A stretch of 64,000 bases of DNA from the NCBI GenBank assembly GCA_002914845.1, contig JXTC01000122.1, positions 146,444-210,443 of the forward strand, given 5' to 3'. The DNA is from Trema orientale (Eukaryota > Streptophyta > Magnoliopsida > Rosales > Cannabaceae). The notes under the pieces were generated by a model that saw nothing but the letters and a program-made list of their open reading frames with translations, was not told where the DNA came from and searched no databases. The position numbers and the translations under genes are program-made. Shown here piece after piece: positions 1 through 12,299 of this stretch (position 1 is the first letter of the stretch; each line of letters opens with the position of its first letter).

Positions 1-560
1 ATAATAAATCTCATAATTAATTAAATAGACTGAGTGGGAGAAGACTTACTGGATTAAGACCTACAGTTTCGATCGTAAATCTATTAGTTAGATATCTATA
101 TATGATCACTAATAGGAGACTATATAGAAATTATTTTCTAGATTAGGTTTCTCCGGATAAAACTCTAGAAGCTTATCATTTGTGATTACCCTTAGGTAAT
201 ATTAAATTGAAAACCTTGACTAAAGTTTAAATAATGGTCATACACTCAAGTTAGATTTATTAATATTCATCTTTAGAGTTTCATTAATAGGTTCTAATGA
301 CCAAATAAAATGATAGTTATTAATAACTAAATATAAGATATTTTGATAGTTATTAATAATTAGGAGGGTCCTAGTTTATCTAGAATTGGATAGGTCTTTC
401 CCTTAGGAAGCTAATCCTAATTCGGAGTTAGATTACTGTTAAATAAAATGTAGTATTTATGGGTAACTACATCTGCATTTACATTCATGCATCATGTAAG
501 ATTTTATTCAAAAGTAATATGTGACATTTGCTTATGCATAGATTTTATTCAGTTACTATG
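1..560 (+). other. Untranslated sequence upstream of Copia gag
   Basis: No ORF, RNA gene or tRNA-Met-type primer-binding site is visible. The stretch runs directly into a degraded Copia gag start, so it is plausibly the element's long untranslated leader. I could not match it to the sequence after 6385, so I do not call it an LTR. Confidence 0.35.
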
Positions 561-831
561 TCGATGTATCCTTTATCAACTATCCTCAATCAAAATCAAT
601 TGAATGGAAATAATTATGTGGCCTGGAAATGGAACATTGACATTGTACTTCAAGTTGATAAACACAAGTAGGTTTTAACCACTCCATGCCCACCCTCATC
701 CAATGAGGAATCTTCTGATGCAGATACAGCTGCATACCTGAAATAGCAGGATTCAAATGATATGACAAAATATTATATACTTGCGTCATTTTTTGAGGTG
801 TTGCAACAACAACATCAAAGAATGGAGACTG
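561..831 (+). pseudogene. Copia gag, N-terminal remnant
   Basis: From the ATG at 561 the frame reads a Copia gag N-terminus, with an L-N-G-N-N-Y-V-A-W-K motif followed by I-D-I-V-L. Internal stops follow (a TAG near 670 and another near 748). The frame ends at V-L-Q-Q-Q-H-Q, where the reverse-oriented element at 832-3063 interrupts it. Gag continues on the far side at 3069. Function in an intact element would be nucleocapsid assembly; here it is a relic. Confidence 0.7.
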
Positions 832-1451
832 TGTTGGGAAAAATCACCTTCCCACTTATGACTTTTCATATGTGTGAATAGTACTGAATGTGTGAATAGT
901 GATCTCTGAAATAAATACAGGAATAAAGTAATATAACAAGACACAAATTTATGTGGTTCACCCAACTTGGGCTATGTCCACAGAATTGCTATAGATCTTT
1001 CACTATAGGGAGAAAATTTGTTACCAGTGTTTACAAACACTCACTCACAATCCTGATCCTAAATACATCCAAGCACTCTCTCTTATAAGTATTTTTTCAC
1101 TCATGCCTTTCGCTAATACTTTTTGAAATCTCCTCTTACACAAAGAAACTATATTCTCTTTGAAAGGATAAACAAAGAGAAAAGAAAGGATTTAATCAGA
1201 GGAAACACTTAAATTGCTTCTGATTTTTGGGATGCTTTGATGAAGTTGTGAAGGGGTCTATTTATAGGCTTTGACCCCTTCACATAGTTGGTAACCTACA
1301 ATAGTTGCCAAATAATTATAGTGTTGACTCCTATGTTTGGCTTTTCCGGAAGTCCATTAGCCATCGACATCATTTACCACACACCTTGCATTAACGCCAA
1401 ACTAATGCCCATGTGTAAACTTATGAATTCCAAATTTGCCGCTACTACACA
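832..1451 (-). repeat. 3' LTR of the nested gag-only element
   Basis: Starts TGTTGGGAA and shares long matches with 2471-3063, including the leader around the Copia-like TATA segment (about 1255-1270 against 2905-2920). The two copies diverge strongly after about 1310, in U3 on the minus strand. The inner limit at 1451 rests on a terminal CA followed by the complement of a polypurine tract. Confidence 0.65.
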
Positions 1452-1479
1452 TCCTCTTTCATGGCAATCTAGAAATCAG

Positions 1480-2310
1480 CGGCATTGCCATAAAAATGCA
1501 CATCTTTTTGTCCCAGAGTATCTTCTATGCCTCCATTATAGAAGGCAATATTAATAGCTTCATTAGAGTTTGAGCATCTAATCGAACTCATTCCACTTTT
1601 AGGGCAATTTCTTTTCACATGCCCCACCTATCCGCACGTCCAGCAGACAATATTCTTCTTCTTAAAGTTTCTTCTCTTTTTGTCGACTGTCAATGTTGAA
1701 CCTCCAGATGGTGCATTACTTCCACCATTGCTCAGCTGTCTTTCTTCAGAAAAGAGTTTGTTCGTCACTTATGAAAAAATCACGGTCTCCTTCTCATACA
1801 TCATAATTGGCTTCATATGATCATAGGAAGACGGAAAAGACCAAATGAGTCGCAGTGCTTTGTCCTCGTCATCAGTCTTAACTCTAATAGCCTCCAATTC
1901 AGAAATGATGCCATTTGGGACACTTAAATAATCTGATATTGTTGTACTTTTACTCTAACGTAGTGTATGAAACTACTCCTTCAGGTACACCCGATTTAAT
2001 ACTCATTTCACCCAATACAATTCTCTGAGCTTTTCCCAGAGTTCCTTGGCTGTAGATATTCCAAGCAAATTTGCCAGAATACTTTTGCCAAGCGCATCCG
2101 CATCGCACTTGCAGCTCTATCGTCCAGATCTTCCCAGTCTTCATCATCAATCTTGGCTTTTTCAGAAATATCTCTTCTCCTCAAAACCTTGTGCAGACCA
2201 AATTGAATTAACAAATCCTTGACTTGAACTTACCACAAGCTAAAGTTAATGTTGCTGTCAAATTTCTCCAAATCAGTTCTGATCGGAGTTGTATACTTGA
2301 TTTCTGACAT
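1480..2310 (-). pseudogene. Copia-type gag, decayed
   Basis: Reading the minus strand from an ATG at 2310, the translation starts as a Copia gag (M-S-E-I-K-Y, then L-E-K-F-D). A W-E-D-L-D-D-R-A-A-S-A motif lies near 2110. A CX2CX4HX4C zinc knuckle lies at about 1603-1645, with a stop inside it. Several stops and frame changes break the gene. Downstream of the knuckle only about 40 codons remain before the LTR, so the whole pol region is absent. Confidence 0.7.
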
Positions 2311-2470
2311 ATTGTTTTGCACTTTCTTGCTTAAGAAACCCGACAAGAAAGTTCTCTAGAGGGTTCAAATGCTCCCACTGAACACAACTTCCTTACATAA
2401 AACTTCTTAGACTACCATTAAGCCTTAGTGTACCAAAGAACCGACCACAACCTGTCACTCTAATACCAGT

Positions 2471-3063
2471 TATTGGGAAAAAATTACTTTCCCACTTATA
2501 GCTTTAAAAATCACTTTCCTACTTGTAGCTTTTCGTATGTGCGAATAGTGATCTTTGAAATAAATACAAGAATAAAATAACAAAACAAGACATAAATTTA
2601 CGTAGTTCACCCAACTTAGGCTACGTCCACAGAATTGCTGCAGATCTTTTACTATAGGGAGAAATTTTGTTACAAGTGTTTACAAACACTCACTCACAAC
2701 ACTGATCCCAAATACACCCAAGTACTCTCTCTTATAAGTATTTTCTCACTCACACATTTTGCTAACACTCTTTGAAATCTCCTCTTACATAAAGAAACTA
2801 TATTCTCTTTGAAAGGAGAAACAAAGAGAAAAGAAAGGATTTAATCAGAGGAAATACTTACATTGCTTCTGATTTTTAGAATGCTTTGATGGAGTTGTGA
2901 AGGGGTCTATTTATGGGCTAAAGTACTTCCCTTTCACATGGTTGATAGCCTACAATGGTTGCCCATTGTCAACAAAAATGGGCTGTCAAATTTGGGCTTG
3001 AATTATCAAGCCAACAACATTGACTTTCCATAAAGGTGGCTGCCCATGCTTTTGACCTTAACA
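2471..3063 (-). repeat. 5' LTR of the nested gag-only element
   Basis: Begins TATTGGGAA, a TG to TA change relative to the 832 copy, and ends CA at 3063 against the GACTG duplication. The adjacent primer-binding site on the minus strand (2459-2469) marks this as the 5' LTR. Confidence 0.7.
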
Positions 3064-3068
3064 GACTG

Positions 3069-3640
3069 CAAGTGAAATGATGAAAAATTTGCAAGAAATG
3101 TTTGCTGATAAATCCAGGTAAGCTCGGAGAGAGACAACTACTGCTCTCATTAATCTCAAAATGAAACCTGGCCAACCAGTTAAGGATCATATGCTTAAGG
3201 TGATTGGTCACCTTAATGAAGCTGAAATTGATTAGGAGACTTAAATTGATATGATTTAAACTTGCTTACTAATACATTTGACTAGTTTCGGGTAGACTAT
3301 GTGTTGAACTAAAAGGAGTATTTGTTGACTGGTCTTATGCATGAGCTCCAAATGGCTGAAAAGATCCTTCGGAAAAAGAAGCCTGAGGCAAACCTTGTAG
3401 ATGTTAGCATAGGAGAACACTAAACTCAATCCGAAAAGAAAGGATAAGAAGTCTAAGACTACTCCTAAGAAGACAATACCTAACAAGAAGAAGAAGAAGA
3501 AGAAGACAAAGAATGCTAAAGAAAAGTGCTTTCATTATGAAGTCAATGGGCATTGGAAGAGAAACTATCCAGATTATTTAGCTCAGAAGAAGGAAGAGAA
3601 AGGTAATGTATCTTTCTTAGGACATATATAGAACGCTGCA
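3069..3640 (+). pseudogene. Copia gag, C-terminal remnant with damaged zinc knuckle
   Basis: This continues the gag interrupted at 831: M-M-K-N-L-Q-E-M-F, then a K-P-G-Q-P-V-K-D-H-M block, a lysine-rich linker (3440-3520) and the zinc knuckle (about 3523-3560). The knuckle has lost its second and last cysteines, both changed to tyrosine. Stops near 3117 and 3233, among others, make it non-functional. Confidence 0.7.
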
Positions 3641-4280
3641 GTTTGTAGTATTTCAAGAATCATGTTTTTTAATTCCTCAGGAAAGGACAAAGCCAAATGA
3701 TTGCATAAAGATTGAAGCTAAAAACACTTAGGAGTCAAAGAACCAAAGCAGTGGAAGATATCTTTTATTTATAAAAAACTATTTATGAGTTTTAAGTTTT
3801 ATTGGGATTGTAGCTCTTTTACTTTGAGCAAACTTATTTAGTATTTTTGAATATTTTGGAATATTAATGTTTTTGGTTTTTCAATAGTCTTCATATTTTC
3901 TTTGGACTATTAGATTTACAAGTTACAAAATTTAAACTCATATCCTCTACTTACTTAATAATGACATTAATAATGATAAGAAGAAGTTTGTAATATCTTA
4001 ATAGATAAATTTGGTTCGTTAAGCATAAAGGACACTTTCGTCTTATGATGGTGGTTATCTCTAAGATATAAGAAATGATTCCTCAATAGAAGATTTATCA
4101 ACATCAATCATGTCTGAGCAGATGGTTTTATATGACATGGTTCATTGTATTATTCATTATTACTAATCTCGTTTTAGGATTCTTAATATTATTTCACTTT
4201 AATTTTGTTTCTAATACATCCCGTGATTATGGTCTAGTCACAAGTCTTATTTGCCTCATCCTCGTAAATGAGAGAGTCCT
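3641..4280 (+). other. Unassigned AT-rich gap inside the Copia remnant
   Basis: Protease and integrase core should be here, but I see no recognisable Copia coding sequence. It may be highly decayed or foreign insert sequence; no terminal repeats are obvious. Confidence 0.3.
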
Positions 4281-4560
4281 ACTCATGTGCTAAAAAATAA
4301 AAATATAAGGTAAAAGTGGATTTAAGAAATCTAATATTTGTAGGTCACCCCAAAAGTACAAGAGGTAGTTTCTTTTATAGTCCAACTAACAGCAAAATAT
4401 TTGTTAGTACAAATGTAACCTTCTTAGAAAGGGACTATATAAAGAATTACAAGCCTAAGAGTAATGTAATTATTGAAGAAATCACCGAAGCGACATCAAC
4501 CACAAATATTCCAAATGTTGACACGCTTATGATTGATAAGATGATGTCATTTTGATGAAT
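4281..4560 (+). pseudogene. Copia integrase, C-terminal remnant
   Basis: The frame at 4316-4555 reads a typical Copia integrase C-terminus: F-V-G-H-P-K-S-T-R-G, then F-Y-S-P, then K-I-F-V-S-T-N-V-T-F-L-E. The DDE catalytic core is absent. It should join directly to the RT region at about 4790, as in intact Copia polyproteins. Confidence 0.7.
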
Positions 4561-4789
4561 TACGAGTACTCTAACACAAAGGGTGGTTTTACAACAACAA
4601 GTTCTACATGGGACTCAAGCTGCAATCCTACCAATTCTACAACAAACACCACCTAAGGGTGGACCACTTCGTGCAAGATAAAATATTCAGCTCATAATAC
4701 AACAACAACCAACCAATGAAATATCCCAGAATCCTCTACAACCTCGTCGTAGTATGAGGGTTGTAAGATAACCCGAAAGATGGTAAGGT

Positions 4790-6340
4790 GAATTCTTCCA
4801 GACTATCCATGAAAGTTTGGAAGTGGATCCCTCGACCTATGACGAAGCTATAAAGGATGTTGATGCCAACTCATGGCAAAAGGACATGAAATCAGAGATA
4901 GAGTCTATGTACTCTAATCATATCTGGAAACTTATGGATCCACCGAAGGAGTAAAAGCCATAGGGTGCAAATAAGTCTATAAGAGAAAAAGAAGAATAGA
5001 CAGAAAGTTTGAGCCCTTCAAAGCAAGGCTTGTAGCATAGGGTTATACCCAAAAAGAAGGAATCAATCATGAAGAATCCTTCTCTCTTGTTACTATAATA
5101 AAGTTTATTCGTATTTTTTATCCATAACCGCGACCCTCGATTATGAGATTTGGCAAATGGATGTCAAGACTATATTTCTGAATAGAAATCTTGATGAAAG
5201 CATCTATATAATGCAATAAGACGGTTTTGTAGAAAAAGGCCATGAGAAAAAAGTCGGTCTCTNTAGATCATGGAATATAATATTTGGTCAAGCTATTAAA
5301 TCTTATGGATATGATCAAGTTGCAGACGAGCCTTGTGTCTATAAAAAGATAGAAAATGACAAATCGGTATTTCTGGTACTTTATTTAGATGACATTTTAC
5401 TCATTGGAAACGATGTAGGAGCAATAACAACTACTAAAGTATAGCTTGAAAAGTAATTTGATATGAAAAACTTTGGTAAGGCAAGCTATATACTAGGAAT
5501 CCAAGTCATTCGTGATAAGAAGAACAAACCCATAGCTTTATCCCAAGCTTCTTATATAGATAAAATCTTAGCTAGATTTAACATAAAAAACTCTAAGAAA
5601 GGGTTGTTGCCTTTTCGAGTAGAGTTAAGCTGTCAAAAGAGCAATCTCCTAAGAATGCAAAAGAGATAGAAGACATGAAGAGGATACCATATGCTTTGGC
5701 AGTCAGAAGTCTCATATATGTCATGTTATGCGCTAGACCTGATATATGTTTTACAGTAGAAGTTGTTAGTAAATTCCAATCAAACCCAGGACCTGAATAT
5801 TGGGTGGTAGTCAAGCATATTCTAAAGTATCTTATGAGAACTAGAGACTATATACTTGTGTATTCCGAAGAAAACCTCACTCTTATTGGGTATACGGATT
5901 CTGATTTATAATCAGATCTTGACTTCAGAAAGTCAACTTCTTGTTCTGTCTTTACTCTTGGTAGAGGAGCTATTATTTGGAGGAGTGTGAAGCAAACTTG
6001 TATTACTGACTCCACCATGGAAGCTGAATATGTAGCTACTTGTGAGGCTACTAAGGGAGCTATTTGGCACCAGTAATTCTAAATGGATTTATATGTGGTT
6101 CCTGCTGCTTGTTAATCATTGACTTTATACTGTGATAATAATAGATCAGTAGTTGCCAACTCAAAGGAAATTAGAAGCCAGAAAAAAGTGAAGTACATTG
6201 AGAGAAAGTATCATCTCATTCGAGATAAAGTTGATCGAGGAGAAGTGACTATGTAAGATCGCGTCGGAAGATAACTTAGTTGATCCATTGACTAAAACAC
6301 TGCCTGGCAAGAGCTTTGAGGGTCACCTTATAGGTTTAAA
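4790..6340 (+). pseudogene. Copia reverse transcriptase and RNase H remnant
   Basis: RT begins with an S-W-Q-K-D-M-K-S-E-I-E-S-M block (about 4870). The catalytic box reads Y-L-D-D (near 5382). M-K-N-F-G-K-A-S-Y-I-L-G-I follows at 5463. RNase H fragments at 5675-5911 (C-A-R-P-D-I) and around 6016 (M-E-A-E-Y) run to about 6340, just before the polypurine tract. Multiple stops and at least two frameshifts are present, and an N lies at 5263. Confidence 0.75.
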
Positions 6341-6384
6341 GAAGCAAAATATGTGACAAATTACTTTTTGTGCGAGTGGAAGAT

Positions 6385-8471
6385 TATTAGAATTGTGCCC
6401 AAAAAGTGTCTATCGTTTATTGATATTTATTGAATATTTTAGATATTTAATAAAGTAATAATTCATGCATAGTATTTATAATAATGTTTTAATTATTGGT
6501 ACAATAGTAAATGTCAAAATGATTCCATGATTTATTCATTAGAGAAATATTTTAATAAAAATATTTATTAAAATTAAGATATATTTTCTCTAATTAAATT
6601 AAATAAGTTTACTCACAACTAATAAGAGAAGCTGGACACTTATCTTGAATCGTGTTGCAAGACTTTGTGCATTTATAGTATATCTTAATCTATATTGGAG
6701 TAACCATGTACAAAAAATCTTAGTATTTGAATATTAAATAAGGACCATGTGAAATATGTTCTTGTAATAAGTGTTGTTGACAAGAACTTATTTTCACAAA
6801 CTTGATAATTAACACATGTCTTTCTTAATCCTGAAATAACTGATGAACCCGTGTTTATAACTTGTATTATTTGATATGTTAAAAGGTATGAATCAAGAAA
6901 TTCGCTATCTAAACCCTGGTATTTTGATAATGCATTATTATTGGTATTGGGAGCATGTGCTTATAGATATAGAATCCACAACTCTATTATATAGAGAAGT
7001 GAATACTGCCTTGAGGAGCTATAGGAGCTTGGATGATTTAAGCCTTAGCTAAAAAATTAATAAAATTAGATATTTTATTAATTGAAGACTTTCTGTAAGT
7101 CTGGTCATCCATTAGATAGTCTTGTATCAAGGAATTGGAAGATATAATTGGAGGGGTAAAATGGTAATTTTCGCTAACTCCAATTATCAGTATTTATGTG
7201 AGGATACATATGCAAATGTTAACAATCTAATGGACATAATTTTAATTATAAAGTATCTTGTTATATTTATTTAATTCAAGAGTGCAGTTTGGACCTTTAG
7301 TGGAATAAGTCCATAACTAATAGTACAAGCCCACTTGTATGATATGAACCCCGCCAACAATCGTGACGATGCCCAGCACCAACTATGGAATTCGAACCCA
7401 AGATCACCAAGTCGCAAGTTGAGTCTTGACCTGTTACCCAGCAAGATACAAACCAAGAACTACGATAGATTAAAGACGCCACACCAAGAATCCTTAAGAA
7501 CCACTCAAGAATCAATGGGATAAGTCTGGTTATTTTGAATGCCACAAGAGTTAAGTTGATAAGTTCAAGAATCTTCTCAAGAATGAAAGAGAACACGAAT
7601 AACTTGTAATATTGTTGATAACTAAGCTCCGAAAAATGTACAAGGCTCCCTCCTTTATATAGGAGTCGAATTTAACCCTAGTTTAAGGTAAACCAATGCT
7701 ATTTTGATATGTGACAACCCTCTCCTAAAATAAAAGCAACTAAATCCGAAAATAACTAAATCTGAATTAAAGAAGTTTCTTAAAAGTACAAAAGACCTAG
7801 AAAAATGTGTAGAGAAGTGTTTAGCTTTAATTGGACTCTTCTAAAACCTTAATCATAGTGACTAGGCTCCCTTGGATCTGATTTGGGCTTATATTGGGCC
7901 TTCATGCATTAGCCATCTCACTAATGTGTTGAATCAGCCCATTTAATGCCTCTTTGAATCTTTTGACTCTAAATCTTGTGATTGGCCTACTTGGTAAGCT
8001 TAATGAATCCCGTGAATGTTGCCCTTGAGTCCCTCCAAGCCCACGTGAATGCTCCTCCTCTTGCACGTGTGGTTGAGCAGCTTCATTTGCATCATTGTAT
8101 TAAGAGTTAATTGTAACTGGGCCTTGTCTATTGGAGCTTGAATTAAATAGGTCTATTTGGGTCCCCAACCTATACAATATCTTGGGTTGCATGAGATCAA
8201 TTGGGCTCAAATAGTTTTCTGGGCAATTACACAAAAATGGAGAAAAAGACTAGACTGATGGATAGGCCATTGGAGCCCACCACATCACTAAATTAGCAGT
8301 GTTTTTCAGCCAGCTCATGGTTCCTAGGGCTTGCCGAAATTCTCTGATGGGGATGAGCCTATAAAAGGCTCCTCCCCCTTGTTGTGTGGTGATTCAGTTT
8401 TTGACTGAAACATTACTTTGGTGGCTGTTTTAGAAATTTGAAAGAAAAATGAGAGAGAGAAATTCTTGGAG
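6385..8471 (+). repeat. 3' LTR of the outer Copia, probably interrupted
   Basis: Starts TATTAGAATTGTGCCC, a decayed TGTTAG start, immediately after a purine-rich stretch. A TATA-like box and leader typical of an LTR lie at about 8360-8470 (TATAAAAGG at 8361). Between about 7337 and 8235 the sequence looks foreign, with an LTR-like minus-strand TATA at about 7655, so another insertion probably splits this LTR. I could not define its ends or a target duplication. Confidence 0.45.
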
Positions 8472-11148
8472 TATAACACCCCCTAGTTTAACTATATTAT
8501 CATATATAGCCAAACTATAAAGTATTATTCTTTCTTAAACCGCATCTTTGGTTTTATAAAACGGTGGGCAAATTTAAACTTTTCAAATCCTTTAAACAAA
8601 AACAACTTGATCATAAAGTATCTTTACAAAATTTACAATCAAAAGTTGTTTTCATCAGTCTATTTTGCCGTCAACAGTAGTATTTATATCACACCCGAAA
8701 TAATCATAATGCAAAAATATGTCGACCATAGGTCAAGCTCGTCCACATTTATATGATCATGGCGATAAAAGGCAAACCAGGCAACCAGTTAGTCAACAGT
8801 AAAATATGCCTCTTCATTTGCATCACAAGACTAAGATGAGCTAAAGCTCAGTAAGTAAAAACTATGCATGCTCATATATGCTTTAAAATCTTATCAAGTT
8901 CCCATTATACACTTTTCTTTCTTAAACATTTGAGTCCATGCACTTTTTTTAAAAAAATATTCATAGTTAGGCCCCTTAGCACATTACTAGTCCCATAAGT
9001 CGATAGGCCGTGATAATATTGGGTGGAAACTCTGGCCATGAGTAAAAGTAAGGTGCAACCGTCGTGTGAGGTTCTTTTTTTTTTTTTTTTTGAAAGTCTT
9101 TCTCTCATCAAAAAGACATCATACACCGTAATAATATTGTCTCACTTCAACGAAACACATCACAAGATCTGTAAGTCCCACTTCAACAGGAGAGTCTCTA
9201 TCAACAGACTTACTTACCCAGCTTCGATAGACTAATAATTACAATTAAAACTTTATAAAATTGGTACAATGGTACTCACTTTCAAATACTTTGTAACGAA
9301 ATTCTTTATTTACATGTAAGACATGTCATGCAAACGACATTTCATAATTTTGAAAAATAAATAAGTTTCACATAATAACATATTCCATATAGTTTTTGTG
9401 ATGTAGTTGTAAGTCTTTATTTACCTTATGTCCTGAATAAAAATTGATAGTGGAAAGGGTCAATATCCTCTAGAGATTAGTGTGCTAATTACCTGTCATA
9501 AATTACTATTATTCAAGATGCACATTTTGCTAAAAGAATGCATCAAAGTACTTGAACAAGACCGAAATCAAAACTTTCACCGAATTAGGAAACTTGATCA
9601 TAAAATAACCTGAAATTATAAAAATCACTTGAGGTACTTAGCAGACAATAACTATTGAAAACTGTTCAAAAGTATCAAAATATGAATGCTAGTTCATTAG
9701 TACAAAAAAATGATCTAAAATGGCATATAATTTTGAAAATACTAGTCCATTTACCTCTAAATAGTGCCATTTGATTTTAAAAATATTTGGACAACACTTT
9801 TCCTATTTTTAGGACACTCCCACATGATTAAAATCATGATTATAGACCTGAAAAAATAGTCTACAAGCTAATTCCCATACATACACATCAAAAGAAACAT
9901 CTAGAGCAATATAGAAGCACACTTGAAATCTTTTTTGGTTTATACAAGTTTAAAACAATTTTTACACTTGTCTATAGTTACAATTAGCAAGTAAATGAAT
10001 GTAATACACATAAAAGGATTAATATATTCCGTATTCTAAGTAAAGAAATCAGATTACAAGTATAGACAACTTATTCAAACAATGAAAACACTTGAATCCA
10101 CAAATAGTAAACTTTGGGACTTTATATCTATGGTTAATTCTCTACTTAAATTCTATATTTCCAGTAATATTTATAGGTTCCTAGGACCTTTATTCATCAA
10201 AGAAGAACTTTGTTTTAGGAGCTGTAGCAAGAAATTTCCAATGAGTTTTTGTTGAAACTTTTACCTTCTACCTCCACCAAACAATTCACAAGGCTTAGAA
10301 ATAGACTTTAGACTCAAGAAGACTTGGAGAAACTCTTATTTAAGTGGTAGCAAGTAAAAAGTTGTAATTAGAAAACAACACCTAGGAAGAAGAACTAGTA
10401 GAATTACCTTGAGTAGTTTTGATCTATCTTGTTTTCTTGAGCTCTAATTTGAGTTCTACTATTTGGAAACTCTTATAAATGGTTGAGAGAAGTTGAGAGA
10501 AGTCTATAAAGGAGCTATAGAGTTTTAGGTCGTGGCTAGAAAGAAAGGAGAAGAAAATTACCAGATTTGATCTAAAAGTGACACTTAATGACTAAGAAAT
10601 GGCATAACTTAAATTCTGAGGAATATTTTAGGTATTTTGCACATTACTTTATATGTGTCCAGCTCTAAAATATCCTTAGCATACTCATCACGTTGTTAGT
10701 CACTCCTATACACCCAAGTGTAGAAAAAGTCGGTGAATCCTAGTTTAGAAAATGAAAACTAGACATACTTTGATTTATGATCCCATGTGACAGGTCTTAT
10801 TGTAATCTGGTGAAACCTGGCCTCATAACCAATCATGAAACATAAAAATAAGTCAATTAGACTCCAATTAATAATGCAAACATAGCATTAGAACTCAATT
10901 ATTAGAATGCACAAAAATGGTATTATGCGATTAAGCTGAATCTAAGCTAGCTTAGTGCAATAAACACAAATTAGTGTCGTGAATGTAATCTCGTGCTTAC
11001 CTAGAACTAACAAAGAAAATGCTATAAATGAGTCCTAAATAATAAATTAAAGCTATTTGATATGTTAAATACATAATGAATTTAGTTCCAAAAAGCGTAA
11101 AAAATATATTTTACCGAAAAACTACTATTTGACCAAGTTATTGACAAA
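8472..11148 (-). repeat. Long Gypsy-type LTR-like sequence
   Basis: About 2.7 kb without coding potential runs from ATAACACCCCC to TTGACA. It resembles long plant Ty3/Gypsy LTRs in the minus orientation: an ACACCCC terminus, and on the opposite side a purine-rich leader with TATAAA-like motifs (10470-10560). No polyprotein flanks it and I found no target duplication, so it may be a solo or truncated LTR. This is recognition by general pattern only. Confidence 0.35.
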
Positions 11149-11699
11149 CATGATCTTAATGCATGTATACATAGTATTGGATTCATAAATAGTATTGGAT
11201 TCATAAATATATTCCTTGTTCTTTTAGCACATCGAGCTCTCTCTCTCTCTGAGGGTATTGAATATTTACACTATGATGGGATACTTTGACAATCATTTGT
11301 ATAATAACATAGGTGTAAAAGAATATAACATAAGAAATAAGCATGTTATTATGAAATTGGTATTAATGACTTCTATATACCTAATATGCAATAGGAACAT
11401 GTTTCCGCTCATCTTTGGTTTTATCACGTTTTTAATAAATTATAACCAACAGGAGCTCAGATCAACAATTAGGTATGTAGAGGCTCCCAAAATGTAGATT
11501 AAGTTAAGTGATATATTTCTGTCAAAACTGGATAGACTTACCACCAAAGTTATTAGAGATTTGAATTTTTCTGATTTTTTTTTTTTGTGAAGGGATTTGA
11601 GGTTTTTAAATCTTCTTCTTCCTTTTTTTTTTTTAATAATTGGAAATTCATATTAACAAGCCAAAAGCAGAGAGAAGGGCATAAAAGTCTACACAAAGG

Positions 11700-12112
11700 G
11701 CCACAGGCCTCTAAAAAAGACAAATAGAACTAGTTCTGAGGTCCAAACTAACCCAGTGGCAACAACATTAACATCCAATGGACCAAACCTCTTAAATTAT
11801 GAGCACAAACATTACATTCCCGAGGAACAAACTACAGTTCAAACAAACTAAAAGACGATACCAATAGGTGAATCTGCTACATAATTTTCATAATAGTCCA
11901 AGATGGCTCCATGTTGGAATGTCATGTCTGCACCAGTTCTTTACAATCTGTTTCAATAATGACAAATCGCATTTTTTTTATTGGGCCAATTTTAAGCCTC
12001 CAAGAACAGCTTTAATTTCCGCAACAAGAGGATCGGAGCAAGGAATTAGTTTTAAGGATGCTGCACAAATTGCTTCCATGGATAATATAGTTCCTTTCAC
12101 GCAGGTTTTTTT
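11700..12112 (-). pseudogene. LINE-type RNase H (RVT_3-like) fragment
   Basis: The minus strand carries two blocks in different frames. One is V-A-E-I-K-A-V-L-G-G-L-K-L-A-Q (complement of about 11981-12025). The other is P-R-E-C-N-V-C-A-H-N (complement of about 11796-11825). These match the A-E-x-x-A-x-x-x-G-L-x-x-A and R-E-x-N-x-x-A-H signatures of the plant RNase H-like domain found at the end of LINE polyproteins and in related host proteins. Frameshifts and stops make it a relic. Confidence 0.5.
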
Positions 12113-12299
12113 AGACACACACCAAAGCGAACACAAGAAAGTCCTGAAAGTCCAAAGATTCCGTCAGGATAACAAGGCCATTGAACAACCTGAGAAACCA
12201 GTCTTCCACACAAGAGAATATGGAATTTTTCCGTCTTATCCTCCATTTTACCAAAGCGTTTTTATATCCCTGAATTTTACCAAATGATCACCACAGTTA

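Larger units (their letters stand above)
832..3063 (-). mobile_element. Gag-only LTR retrotransposon nested in Copia gag (reverse orientation)
   Basis: A 2.2 kb element starts with TG and ends with CA and is flanked by a perfect 5-base duplication, GACTG (827-831 and 3064-3068). Two related LTR copies bound it, 832-1451 and 2471-3063. On the minus strand, just inside the 2471 LTR, lies a tRNA-Met-type primer-binding site (complement of 2459-2469). A purine-rich stretch (complement of 1452-1460) abuts the other LTR. The interior codes only for a decayed gag ending soon after the zinc knuckle, with no protease, integrase or RT. The architecture resembles non-autonomous TR-GAG elements. The target duplication makes insertion into the outer Copia certain in my view. 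Confidence 0.8.
1..8471 (+). mobile_element. Decayed, multiply interrupted Ty1/Copia retrotransposon
   Basis: Degenerate fragments in Copia order lie on the plus strand: gag N-terminus (561-831), gag C-terminus with zinc knuckle (3069-3640), integrase C-terminus (4281-4560), reverse transcriptase and RNase H (4790-6340), a polypurine stretch (6372-6384) and an LTR start (6385). Protease and most of the integrase core are missing. A reverse-oriented LTR element sits inside gag. Stops and frameshifts are frequent, so the element is dead. The 5' LTR and primer-binding site are not identifiable and may lie left of the window. The right limit is where the presumed 3' LTR meets a different repeat near 8471; both outer limits are estimates. 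Confidence 0.7.
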
